NCBI GenBank assembly: GCA_022836915.1
Contig: CP094668.1
Coordinates: 1,922,001 to 1,986,000, forward strand
Reading direction: 5' to 3'
Length of the DNA: 64,000 nt
Origin: Paenibacillus sp. OVF10
Lineage (GTDB): Bacteria > Bacillota > Bacilli > Paenibacillales > Paenibacillaceae
Shown here: positions 18,391 to 27,425 of the stretch, piece by piece
How the letters are laid out: each line of letters opens with the position of its first letter
How positions within the stretch are numbered: the stretch's first letter is position 1
Notes under the pieces: generated by a model
Told to the model about the DNA's origin: nothing
The model's database searches: none
The model's input: only the letters and a program-made list of their open reading frames with translations
Translations under genes and position numbers: made by a program

Positions 18391-18666
18391 ATATTTCTCT
18401 CCTTTGGAAATTCAAGATAAGGTTAGTATAAACGGAGAATAACGACTTGGGCAGTACGCACTTACATGACAGTGACTATCCATTAGGATAGTGTAAACAC
18501 GGTGTTTGTGAGCCTAACGACTCATTCCAGAGAATCTTTATATCAGGATATTTAATTTAGGTATAACTAACTTAAGTCCTATATCCTTCCACTAGAATCT
18601 GGGTAATAATTATAGTAGGCAAGTGATTAATGGAATCTCATAACGTAACGATAGGGGGTAACCTGT

Positions 18667-18917
18667 ATGGCATCTGTGATTCTTCTGGTGAAACAGACGG
18701 AGGACGATGAGAAGGTTATTTATCGCTTCGGACCGAATGAGCGAAAGATGGGGCTCATTGAGATGAATAAGATCAAGGAAAGTGTGAGGGAACTGGAACC
18801 TGTCCAGGTGGATGGGGTAAGTCCGAGTTTTTCTTTAATCGAGCCGCGCAGCGACTGGTACGATGTTTATTCAGGGAAGGCGGCAAGTTCCCGGAACGAA
18901 CGACGTTTGAATCATAG
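18667..18917 (+). CDS. Small conserved hypothetical protein, frameshifted
   Basis: Corrected length is about 83 residues. It begins MASVILLVKQTEDDEKVIYR, a strand-rich start. After one extra T in the T run 18828-18832 it continues SFFFNRAAQRLVRCLF and ends FPERTTFES. That ending has the look of a conserved C-terminus, whereas the uncorrected frame gives a low-complexity tail. No domain is recognised. GGGGGTAACCTGT precedes the ATG. Single gene with a strong terminator downstream. Confidence 0.6.
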
Positions 18918-18986
18918 TCCTATGGCAGGCTGCATGACAAGTAGCTGAGCAGGCAGCTGAGAGTTCATGGGTTAAATAATGGAAGA

Positions 18987-19026
18987 AGTCCAAGAGACCA
19001 AAGGTGGTGGCTCTTGGACTTTTTTG
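18987..19026. terminator. Terminator hairpin
   Basis: AGTCCAAGAG pairs with CTCTTGGACT, followed by six Ts. It lies between convergent genes. Confidence 0.85.
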
Positions 19027-19040
19027 CGTGTGGTGCACAT

Positions 19041-19877
19041 TTAAGTATGGGAGACAGGAACCGCGAAGCGATCGATCCATTCTCGCAATTGTCTACGAAA
19101 GGAGGAATTGGTATGCTGGTCAATCTCGATGTTAGAATTATTTTCGCTGGTGGAATCTCTGTTAGTCATGCTCCAGATACCTTGTTCGGTATGAAGCAGC
19201 AGGAGAGCTTGATCAGGCAGAGGAATTACATCTTCGGCATAATTGATGATACTGAGGTTATCCACACTACGACCAGAAGCTTCAAAAGAGTTATGCCATA
19301 CCTTCAATAACTCGCGTGTTTCTAGAGGTAGCTCCCAATCGTCAATGAATCTATCTAACAAAATACGGTTTTCCTCGTTCGTCAAGACATTCCATTGTTC
19401 CTCCGTTATCGTGAACTGAGTAGGTTGATCAATGAATGGTTTGTGTTGCCCTATGTAAAATCGGAACAGTTCCTCTTCCCATTCTTCAGGTTCTGTCCAG
19501 GTGAACAAATGCACACGTTGATCCACTGCCAAATGATAGAGGTATGTATCGTTGTTATCTGTACTTTTGTGAATAGTTAATACCTTTTCTTGTTCAAGGC
19601 TGTCTGAGTACGCTCTAATCATGCTGCGGCTTTGGGCAAAATGCATAAGCATCTTCAAAAACTCCGGCTCGATCTCTATCTCGCTATCTTCCATATGCAA
19701 GATGAGCCCTTTGGATAAAAGACCGTGAGAGGCAGCCCTTAGAACGAGTTCCCAGTGTTGTTCAGATAACTCGCCATACATCGGTTTTAGGAGACCGGCT
19801 GCAATGTCCTCTGCGCCAAGTGTGGCCAGCGCAAATCCGAATTCTTCAATGGATAAGGTAACAAGTGGTTTATTCAT
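19041..19877 (-). CDS. Hypothetical protein of a WXG100/type VII secretion locus
   Basis: A 278-residue acidic, soluble protein with no signal peptide or membrane segment. It is the last of three leftward genes headed by a WXG100-type protein. Its size and mixed alpha/beta composition (SIEEFGFALATLGAEDIA; LYHLAVDQRVHLFTWTEPEEWEEE) recall EspG-type ESX chaperones, which bind secreted substrates in the cytoplasm. That comparison rests on context and general character; no diagnostic motif was recognised. AGGCGG precedes the ATG. Confidence 0.6.
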   Translation of the reverse strand: MNKPLVTLSIEEFGFALATLGAEDIAAGLLKPMYGELSEQHWELVLRAASHGLLSKGLILHMEDSEIEIEPEFLKMLMHFAQSRSMIRAYSDSLEQEKVLTIHKSTDNNDTYLYHLAVDQRVHLFTWTEPEEWEEELFRFYIGQHKPFIDQPTQFTITEEQWNVLTNEENRILLDRFIDDWELPLETRELLKVWHNSFEASGRSVDNLSIINYAEDVIPLPDQALLLLHTEQGIWSMTNRDSTSENNSNIEIDQHTNSSFRRQLREWIDRFAVPVSHT

Positions 19878-19936
19878 GAGCTTAACCGCCTACTTTCTAT
19901 GTAGATTGTTAGATAAAGGTTACTTTTTTTAAAAGG

Positions 19937-20395
19937 TCATTTGTGCTCATTCCAAGTTTTTCGAAGTACTTTAAGAATGTCGCTTTCCTGATGTTTCAGA
20001 AGACTATACGTATATATTTTATAGCTTTTTCCATCAACCATTTTGAATAAGTAATAGGATGGAGTAGGCTGGATCCATTTGTTTAGTCCTGGTGCTACGA
20101 AATCAATGGTACGTATATCCTTCCAAGATAACTGTTTTCCTGCATTTGTCTTAATGCCAGACAGATCGAAGGAAAATAAAATGTTTGTTCCAAATATTCT
20201 CGTGATGTTCCAGATAAACAGACGTCCCACAAACCAAAAGCTTAAGAATGCCGCACTAGTAAAGTACAAGGTTTGCAGAACGCTATTGTCACCATAGATA
20301 ACATCACCAGTCAAGACAAGTCCAGCTATGATAAAAAGAGCAGATATCAGCGTATGACGTATTGCATATTTGCGTTGGTATGTAACGAACTGCAT
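19937..20395 (-). CDS. Small membrane protein with a PH-like C-terminal part
   Basis: A 152-residue protein with two hydrophobic segments (about residues 16-32 and 42-60) and a C-terminal strand-rich domain (FDLSGIKTNAGKQLSWKDI, YLFKMVDGKSYKIYTYS). This two-helix plus PH-like layout resembles YcxB/STM3941-type proteins. It lies 16 bases downstream of the WXG100-type gene, where immunity or accessory proteins of secreted toxins often lie, so that role is possible but unproven. AGGAGGTATCC precedes ATG 20395. Confidence 0.6.
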   Translation of the reverse strand: MQFVTYQRKYAIRHTLISALFIIAGLVLTGDVIYGDNSVLQTLYFTSAAFLSFWFVGRLFIWNITRIFGTNILFSFDLSGIKTNAGKQLSWKDIRTIDFVAPGLNKWIQPTPSYYLFKMVDGKSYKIYTYSLLKHQESDILKVLRKTWNEHK

Positions 20396-20411
20396 GGATA
20401 CCTCCTAAGTA

Positions 20412-21479
20412 TTATTTGAAGAGTTTACTAACCCATCTAATCCCTTTTTCAGCCGCTGAGGCTATATGTTTTCCGGCATAACTACCTATAGCTCCGCCTA
20501 CATAAGCTCCAACTGCTGTTCCTGCAGGCCCGGCGAACGATAATAGGGTCCCGCCAACAATAGCCCCGGCTCCTGCAGAGGCAGACTTGATCACGATATT
20601 CGATGTGGACACGGCGAGATCCGTTTTGGTTAATGTTCCTTCCTTATACTTGGAGACCGTTTTAACCCCTTCATCCCAAACATTAAGTCCTACGTTGATA
20701 GGGAACAGTTTTTTGCTTATCATTGTAGGGATTTTGGAAATTTTCATACCGTATTGTCCTTTATTCACACCGGCAATAACATTGCGGGTCCATTGACCGA
20801 AGCTGTTGGCTTTGTTGAAACCAAGCCCGATATCACCTACTTTTAATTTACCTGCAAGTCGATCAAAGCCCTTTAATCCTTTCATAACCAGACCGGGGTT
20901 GCGGAATTGTTTATCCAGTTTACGTGCCATGTTACTCAGAAAGGAATTCCCCTTTCCCTTCACCCACGGAGCATTATGAACTTTGGCACGGCTAGAGTTC
21001 CGGGGATCTACTTTGAAATGAACCGTTTTGGAGAGTACCATGGACGTAGCCATAGCAGAATATAGTCCTGTTCCAATCAGGCCTACATTCCCATGAATCC
21101 CATTAATTATATTCCAGGACTTACTTCCTTGATCATATATATCTGATAGCGTCGTTTTTACATCTTTCCCAGAAGTGGATTGGCTTGTACTGGTCTGTAC
21201 ACCATGCCCCTGAGATTGATCCGCTTGTGAGAAACGAGTTGCGATGGTATGTAGTTCCGTGCCAATCGCAGAGACTGAGCTAGAGAATCTTTCCATTTGC
21301 CGATGTGCCACCTGAAAGTTCTGAAAGAAACGCTCCTGTGTGATTCCCGACCACTGGCTCTGTAATGTACTTATATGTCTGCTTAAATTGTTAATCATGC
21401 TACGACTATGTTCCGAAGCTTGAGCAAATTGCTTGGAGATTGCCTGAAGCTGCTCAGGCGGTACAATAATCCTGGTCAC
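20412..21479 (-). CDS. WXG100/LXG-like protein with glycine-zipper C-terminus (predicted type VII substrate)
   Basis: The first ~95 residues form a helix-turn-helix hairpin with the WxG turn (LQSQWSG, about 48), typical of the WXG100/ESAT-6 superfamily. A Ser/Gln/Thr linker, a middle region rich in Lys/Gly, and a C-terminal Gly/Ala-rich membrane-prone segment (about 305-345: AGAIVGG, GPAGTAVGAYVGGAIGSYAG) follow. This composition suggests an exported, possibly membrane-inserting effector of the type VII system. The start is taken as GTG 21479 because GAGGTG lies 6 bases upstream; GTG 21488 would leave no spacing. The two downstream genes probably form its operon. No secretion machinery genes are in this window. 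Confidence 0.7.
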   Translation of the reverse strand: MTRIIVPPEQLQAISKQFAQASEHSRSMINNLSRHISTLQSQWSGITQERFFQNFQVAHRQMERFSSSVSAIGTELHTIATRFSQADQSQGHGVQTSTSQSTSGKDVKTTLSDIYDQGSKSWNIINGIHGNVGLIGTGLYSAMATSMVLSKTVHFKVDPRNSSRAKVHNAPWVKGKGNSFLSNMARKLDKQFRNPGLVMKGLKGFDRLAGKLKVGDIGLGFNKANSFGQWTRNVIAGVNKGQYGMKISKIPTMISKKLFPINVGLNVWDEGVKTVSKYKEGTLTKTDLAVSTSNIVIKSASAGAGAIVGGTLLSFAGPAGTAVGAYVGGAIGSYAGKHIASAAEKGIRWVSKLFK

Positions 21480-21697
21480 GACATTCACCTCGTGGAAGAT
21501 AAAATTAAGAATTTCTACAGATTATGTATATATCAAAAATGAAACGCTGTGAAATATTTACCCATTAATTTTAAAGGTCGAAACGTTTATTCGCAACGGA
21601 TAATAAGGAATTGACGCGCAAAACAGTCCTTTGGTTGGGTTAAATAAGTGCTTATCGTAAGACTTTGTTCCTGCAAATGGGACGAAGAGTATAAACA

Positions 21698-21740
21698 AAG
21701 AAGCCCACAACCTCCTATAGGGGGCGTGGACTTGTAAATT
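21698..21740 (-). terminator. Terminator downstream of the AEC transporter
   Basis: Read on the minus strand, AAGTCCACGCCCCCTATA folds on AGGAGGTTGTGGGCTT (imperfect stem) and is followed by a T-rich tract. The rest of the 21480-21784 gap holds nothing recognisable. Confidence 0.55.
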
Positions 21741-21784
21741 TTAGTTTGGTCTTCAAGGAGAATGTACTTATGGACATTCCTCAA

Positions 21785-22705
21785 CTAGAACGTTTTGGCA
21801 TAAGAGATCAGTGCCGTAATCGTGATGATATTAAGCAACGTTGAGATCAGCACCGTCTGGGCTGCAAAATCGGGTTCGTTATCGTATTCTTCCGCGAGAA
21901 TGGATGCGTTGACACCGGTCGGCATACCCGAAGCGATAATGAGTGCCTGTGCAGCGATACCTTCCAATCCAAGCAGTAGCACAATTGAAATCCCGATAGC
22001 GGGGCCAATCAGGAGACGCAAAAATGTGCTAATATACACATCAAGACGGTACAGCCGGATTGGATATTTTACAATCTGTGCTCCGAGTGTCAACAGCGCC
22101 ACGGCAACCATACTTTGCTGCGCATAGGTCAGCGGCATGGACAGGAACGTAGGCAAGGGAACCTTCCACATGTGAAACAGAATCCCCAGCAAGAGCGCAT
22201 ACGGAACAGGCATTTTAAGAAATCCAATAATCACGGCACGGTAATTACCTTTGAGCTTCGCGCCCTGAATGGACAACACGCCATAGGTGAATGTCAGTAA
22301 TGCCTGCAAAGACATGACCAGCGCCTGAATGGAAGAGGCGAGTGGATCGCCGCGGAATACCAGTGCATTGATGGGCAGTCCATAGTTGCCTGCGTTATCC
22401 AGCATGATACTGTTGTTGAAGGCAGCTTTCATGCCTTTATTCATCCGAAGCGAGCGTGCAACTACAGAACCTACAATATAGAGAATCAATACATATAATG
22501 CGTAAAAGAGTGTCACAGTCCCGAGCAGTTCCCCGGACATATCCGAGTGATACATGCTCATAAAGACGGCTGCGGGGGTAATACAATAGAAATTGATTTT
22601 GGCGAGGGTGTACAAGTCCAGCTTGAACACCTTTTGCATCCAGGACCCGACGGCGATCAGGAGAAAGACGGGCAGGACGACTTCAAGCATGATGTCTGCA
22701 ATCAT
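21785..22705 (-). CDS. AEC (auxin efflux carrier) family transporter
   Basis: Integral membrane protein of about 306 residues with roughly ten hydrophobic helices. The N-half has PVFLLIAVGSWMQKV and the conserved NSIMLDNAGNYGLP; the C-half has ASGMPTGVNASILAEEY. This is the inverted-repeat layout of the BART-superfamily AEC carriers, which move organic acids or similar anions across the cytoplasmic membrane. The substrate cannot be inferred. ATG 22705 is preferred because AAGGAAG is close upstream; ATG 22726 would add seven charged residues. Confidence 0.85.
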   Translation of the reverse strand: MIADIMLEVVLPVFLLIAVGSWMQKVFKLDLYTLAKINFYCITPAAVFMSMYHSDMSGELLGTVTLFYALYVLILYIVGSVVARSLRMNKGMKAAFNNSIMLDNAGNYGLPINALVFRGDPLASSIQALVMSLQALLTFTYGVLSIQGAKLKGNYRAVIIGFLKMPVPYALLLGILFHMWKVPLPTFLSMPLTYAQQSMVAVALLTLGAQIVKYPIRLYRLDVYISTFLRLLIGPAIGISIVLLLGLEGIAAQALIIASGMPTGVNASILAEEYDNEPDFAAQTVLISTLLNIITITALISYAKTF

Positions 22706-22826
22706 TAGTTCAGCTTCCTTTTTCATGAAAATTTCAATCCGATTTCGAAAATGCTTTGCTCATTATATCATTTTATACACAACCGAATGTGTGAATTGGC
22801 TAAAAAACATCAGGAGGGGTTGCGTC

Positions 22827-23342
22827 ATGATTCCAGATCATCTGGATGTTGGTTTATCGATATTGTTTATTGGTTTCAATCCGAGCATTACGTCTGGAGA
22901 GACGGGTCATCATTATGCTTACAAAGGAAACCGGTTCTGGCGCATCCTTGAACGGTCGGGATTAACCCCGCGTTTATATGATGCACAGGAGGATGGAGAG
23001 TTGCTGAAGCTGGGGTATGGATTCACGAATATTGTGGCCCGTCCCACCAGAGGTATGGAGGATATTACGAAGAAAGAGTACGCAGAAGGACGACAAATTT
23101 TACGGCAAAAGCTGGAGAAATACCGACCGGACATCGCTTGTTTTGTCGGAAAAGGCGTATACACCCAGTACAGCAAGCGTGCCAAAGTGCAATGGGGATT
23201 CCAGGACGACCCGGTCGTCAAGGAGATTCAGGAGTTCGTCGCTCCGTCGTCCAGTGGACTCGTGCGCATGTCGATGGATGAGATTGTGGCGATCTATTCC
23301 CAGCTTGCTGATTTTGTTACGGAGAAGAACAGGGAAGATTAA
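22827..23342 (+). CDS. mug: Mismatch-specific uracil/thymine DNA glycosylase (Mug type)
   Basis: A 171-residue cytoplasmic repair enzyme of the TDG/Mug branch of uracil-DNA glycosylases, which removes uracil or thymine from G:U/G:T mispairs. Motif 1 is GFNPS (about residues 14-18; GINPG in E. coli Mug), and the second motif is in APSSSGLVR near residue 142. NxxG features such as YGFTNIVARPTRG are present. ATG 22827 follows AGGAGGGG. It is transcribed divergently from the AEC carrier with about 120 bases between them. Confidence 0.88.
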   Translation: MIPDHLDVGLSILFIGFNPSITSGETGHHYAYKGNRFWRILERSGLTPRLYDAQEDGELLKLGYGFTNIVARPTRGMEDITKKEYAEGRQILRQKLEKYRPDIACFVGKGVYTQYSKRAKVQWGFQDDPVVKEIQEFVAPSSSGLVRMSMDEIVAIYSQLADFVTEKNRED

Positions 23343-23483
23343 GAGGCAAAGTAAGCAGAGTTCACCCAGTCGGCTTTGCCGATGAGGGCGAATTCTTTTT
23401 TGGATAAAGTGAGAGGTTTCGGGAACGGCTTCCGTCTATATAGTACAGAACCATGCATGGAAGCTGTAGAGAAGGGGGATTAC

Positions 23484-24060
23484 ATGACTCAACAGATACC
23501 GGAGGAGGAGGAGCTGATTCAGCGCATTGTTGCAGGGGATAAGCAGTTATTCTCCGTGCTTGTGGATCGATATAAAAATAAAGTCTACGGCATCATGCGC
23601 GGAATGGGCGCGAGTCATCCGGATGCACAGGATCTCGCTCAGGATACGTTCATTCGCATCTATCGTTATCTCCCGTCGCGGCGGGAGGAAGCAGTTTCTC
23701 GTCATGGGTGTACACCATTGCGGTGAATCGGATGCGGGATTTTATACGGGAAAAGAAACCCGTCATGTCTCCGGTCGATAAGGGGATCGAACCTGTCAGT
23801 AATGAAACACCGGAAAAACGTGTGCTGCATAAAGAGATGCAGCGTGAAATATATCGACAGCTCGAACAGTTACCGGAATCGTATCGCCTGGTGTTATTAC
23901 TGAAGTACACAAACGAGTTGAGCTATGAAGAGATTGCAGATATTACAGGCATGAGTTCAACCAAAGTGCGTAACGCCCTTTATCGCGGGAAAAAACGCTG
24001 AGGAAGCAAATGGAACGCAAAGGAGGTTTAGCTACGTATGAAGCCTATTTCAAAGGATGA
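23484..24060 (+). CDS. ECF-type RNA polymerase sigma factor, two frameshifts
   Basis: Region 2 is clear: FSVLVDRYKNKVYGIMRGMG followed by DAQDLAQDTFIRIYRYLP. Region 4 is RVLHKEMQREIYRQLEQLPE, then LSYEEIADITGMSSTKVRNALYRGKKR. Two single-base losses split it: a G in GGGAGGAAG (about 23687), restoring REGSSFSSWVYTIAVNRM, and one base in CGCTGAGG (about 23999), restoring KKRLRKQMERKGGLATYEAYF. The corrected protein has about 193 residues and overlaps the next gene by 23 bases. The pairing with a membrane protein is the usual sigma/anti-sigma arrangement. GGGGG lies upstream of ATG 23484. Confidence 0.88.
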
Positions 24061-25650
24061 AGATCGGTTGTGGGAGGAGCACCTGTACCGTGAGGAGCCG
24101 GATGCGGATTTTACGCTTAAGGTCATGCGGAAGCTGGATGGGGTGTCCATGGAAAGTGGAGAAGACGAGCATCCATTCATGAAAAAATCCAAGAGAGCGC
24201 ATTGGATGCGCCGGACTGGAATCGCTGCAGCGGCTGTTGTGATCCTTGCCGGAGGGGCTTGGTTTGCTTTTGACCGAACAGCAGAGCCAGCGCAACCCCT
24301 GGTAAATGCTGTGGATCGTCTGCCATTGCCTAACATACCTGTGCCTGAAGCATTGAAATATTCCTATTTTGCGGATGATTACAAGCGTCTTAAACCTCTC
24401 GGACTTGTGGTTAATCCGAACATCTATATTAATGACCAAGGCTACACGCTTAAAATTGAAGACGTGCTTGTAGACCGATCTCATATGGTAATGACCATGC
24501 AACAAACAACACCTGATGGATTAGGGGTATCACGGTTTCTGCCTGAGTTGGGGAGAATTCATGTTACTGATGAAGAGGGGCGACAGGTTGCCACTCTTGC
24601 AAGAGATGCAAGAACAAAGGGCCCTCTAACTGAACGATTGTTATTCCAGTTTCATGATGAAATTCCGGATCAAGTGGTCGTGCGGGGTGAACTGCGTAAT
24701 TTAAATGTGGGCAGATATTATGATTACGAGAAGAAATCCTACGAAGATAGAGATGTTACGGTGGATTGGAGCTTCAAATTCAAGATCGATATGACCAAAG
24801 CCAAATCATTGGCTGTTGAAAATTCTATGGATAACACATATACGACGCCAGAAGGACTAAAGCTTGATATGACACAGCTTGTACGCACGCCAAACGGAAC
24901 CCGGCTTGACCTGAATGTGAGTCTGGATGATGAACTTCGTGCCAAAGTTGATGAGAATTGGGCGAGCTATATGAGTATCATCTACCATCTTGAGATTCCT
25001 GAAACAAATGAATATCGAATTTTCAATGGAATAAGACCAGATGCCCGTCAAGCCAAGTTCCAGCTCCAAGATCAGAGTGACTTAAAGAACGGTGGGCCGT
25101 TGAAGTTGTCAGAGACATGGGACCCTGCGTTGGTAACGGTAGATGCGAAGAACATTCGCTTTGTTCTGGATGGTTACACCCTGCCGGTGAAAGAAGAGAA
25201 ATCAGTGGAAGTTGATCTGAATAAGAGGCGTAAGGACACGAATTTTTATACTTTTGCACAATTTGAACAGCTTGGAGATAAAATATTATTCTATGATTTT
25301 GAGTACGAGCCACTGATGGAATCGTATGATCCTCCGAAGATTGATGTAAAGGAAGGGTATTCACTAGTTCTGAAGGGGAGTGGGACGTTCCGAAATGCTT
25401 TCATGGGTGATCGCTGGGTTGCAGTAGATTCGGATGGAAAAGAGTATCCTGTTGAAGTGAACGGTTATCCGGATCAACCTAATAATAACGGTGAATACGT
25501 TGAAGATGATCTGCAATTAAAAATTCGGGGTTTAACGAAGAAAAGGGTACAAAATTCACTTTGAAAAGAACAGTAGTCAATAGAGAGTATCGTGATGTGA
25601 ATTGGGAAGTGGACCTTCCATCGTACAATAGTCTACCATGGCTGAAATAA
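24038..25650 (+). CDS. Anti-sigma-factor-like membrane protein (DUF4179-like), frameshifted
   Basis: A short cytoplasmic N-terminus (about 60 residues, DEDRLWEEHLYREEPDADFTL) is followed by one membrane helix (about 62-82, GIAAAAVVILAGGAWFAF). A large extracellular region with beta-rich segments follows. This is the topology of regulatory anti-sigma proteins that hold an ECF sigma factor at the membrane. One A is missing in the A4 run at 25541-25544. With it the frame continues KKKGTKFTLKRTVVNREYRD and ends SLPWLK at 25648-25650, which looks like a real C-terminus. AAAGGAGG precedes the ATG inside the sigma gene. The signal it senses is unknown. Confidence 0.78.
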
Positions 25651-25771
25651 CGATTAGTACATCTATTTTAATCAACAGCCATGAAGTAAATGAAGCTCTG
25701 AATGGATGGCATAAGTACTGATCTTTGGATTGGATTCTGGATGTATAGATAAGCATATAAGGTATATGAAA

Positions 25772-25806
25772 AAGGCTCTGCATAATGATATGCGGGGCCT
25801 CTTTCG
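25772..25806 (+). terminator. Probable terminator of the sigma/anti-sigma operon
   Basis: AGGCTCTGCAT pairs with ATGCGGGGCCT (two mismatches or wobbles), followed by CTTTC. The poor T tract lowers confidence. Confidence 0.5.
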
Positions 25807-25882
25807 TATGGTTCAATTTGAGGTTGGAAGCAAGTAACCAATAAATTTTTCTATCCAAGAGATCTTGTTTATGCTTTCTGAA

Positions 25883-26943
25883 TTATGCCGATTCCCTTGG
25901 AATCAACGTAGTCGATAACATAACCGTTTCTTTTGGCGTCCCCGGGCGTTCGATCCGGCGTTGCAAAGCCTCTACGGCACGCTGTCCGAGTTCCTCTTTA
26001 CACAGATTAACTGTGGTCAGAGGCGGGGAAGACGTAACGGCAGAGTGTACATTGTCGATACCGATGACAAGGCAATCTTTAGGCGTGGAGATGCCCATCT
26101 CCTGTAATTTGTGCATCCACTGCAAAGCAATATCATCATTAACACCGATCCAGGCATCGGGACGTTCATCATCTGGCATGTTTTGAATGGTGGTAGCCAG
26201 CTGGTTAACCCATTCACCGTTCTCATACGGAATATTCCATTCCCTGAAGCTGGTCGTACGACTGGTATCCACATGGAAATGGTTCAAGGCCAACTCAATC
26301 CCGATCTTCCGCTGCGCGAAGCTCGCAGCACGACCATCATCAGTGATAAGGCCGATCCGACGGCAATTCATAGACAGTAGATATCTCGCGACGGTGATGC
26401 CAGCTTCCAGATTATCGTGGCTGATCGTATCACAATTCAGCAGGGGTTCCTGATGATCTACGAGAATAATAGGCCGACCCGTTTGAGAGAGTCTTTGCAG
26501 TACCGTATGAGGAAAAGCACCCATAACAATAATCCCGGCACAACGTTCCCAGTCCAAATGAGGAGCAATCGCTTTTTCGGGAGAGGTGTTCTCGTCCGTC
26601 ACTCCGAGTGAGGGAGATACAATGGCATGATGCCAACTACGCTCATTACAGGCGGAGATCATGCCTGACAGAACACGTTGCCAGTAGTGGGGTTCACCGC
26701 GATTGAGCTGATTCATGCATATGAGAACAAACGGGGATCGGACGGATCCACATGGTTTGCAGCAGCAGGACTGCTGGTAGCACCCGGAGTACTTTGGCGA
26801 TATCCCAAAGCACGAGCGAGTTCCAGTACCCGTGCGCGTGTCGCTTCACTGACACCTGTCTTGCCACTGAGTGCGCGGGAGACGGCATATTTGGATAATC
26901 CGAGCTGGTCAGCCAGCGTCTGAATGGATACTTTGCGTGACAT
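25883..26943 (-). CDS. LacI family transcriptional regulator, frameshifted
   Basis: N-terminal LacI helix-turn-helix: VSIQTLADQLGLSKYAVSRAL, with hinge GKTGVSEATRARVLELARALGY (residues 1-60). The periplasmic-binding-like effector domain has GIIVMGAFP, PIILVDHQEP, RRIGLITDD and DAWIGVNDDIALQWMHKLQEMGI. One C is missing on the coding strand (plus-strand G4 run 26733-26736); restoring it joins DPSDPPFVLICMNQLNRG. It is divergent from the GH125 gene and probably controls it and the sugar genes nearby. GGAG lies 7 bases before ATG 26943. Confidence 0.9.
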
Positions 26944-26967
26944 ATCATTACTCCTTCGTATGTGAGC

Positions 26968-27013
26968 AATTTGCATAAATCCAATGATCGTATCGATTGA
27001 ATGAATGCAAATT
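26968..27013. promoter_or_regulatory. Inverted repeat upstream of the LacI gene (candidate operator)
   Basis: AATTTGCAT (26968-26976) and ATGCAAATT (27005-27013) are perfect inverted repeats separated by 28 bases, in the divergent region between the regulator and GH125. The spacing is long for a single LacI site, so it may be two half-sites or chance. Confidence 0.3.
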
Positions 27014-27177
27014 TCAGATGTAAATAGTGAATTGAATTTTCAATGAGATGACCTTTATGAATTGACGATCATCTTCTGACACAGTACACTTACAAATAAT
27101 AATGTTATTATAATTTATCATAACAAAAATAACAATAGTGTAAGAGTGTTAGGGTCAATTTAAACCAATCTATATAT

Positions 27178-27393
27178 GTTCAACTAAACATTTACAAGAT
27201 AACGGAGAGGGCAGAAATAATCTGAAGAAGCGAAGCTAAAAGCTTTCTGCAAGAAAGCTGCATCGGAAGCATAAACTTCGCCTTTATCACCGGATTTCCC
27301 CTTGAGAAAGGGGATCGAAAAAATCTGGGGATAACGGCGATCGGAAGGTTATTCTGCAATCGGAGCGCGGTTGTAAATAATTATTAGCTGAAC
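27178..27393 (+). repeat. Dispersed inverted-repeat element, copy 2 (MITE-like)
   Basis: The ends are GTTCAACTAAACATTTACAA and TTGTAAATAATTATTAGCTG. It has the same internal blocks as copy 1 (TGAAGAAGC, AAGCTTTCTGCAAGAAAGCT, GGGGATAACGGCGATCGGAA). The arm base pair differs from copy 1 (TTTACAA/TTGTAAA against TTTGCAC/GTGCAAA) but pairing is kept. It fills most of the gap before the GH125 gene. Confidence 0.85.
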
Positions 27394-27425
27394 TTAAATA
27401 AACCAATTTGAAGGAGACAACATCC

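Noticed and set aside
21587..21784. 65-codon ORF after the AEC carrier
   Set aside because: It runs through a terminator hairpin and has no ribosome binding site.
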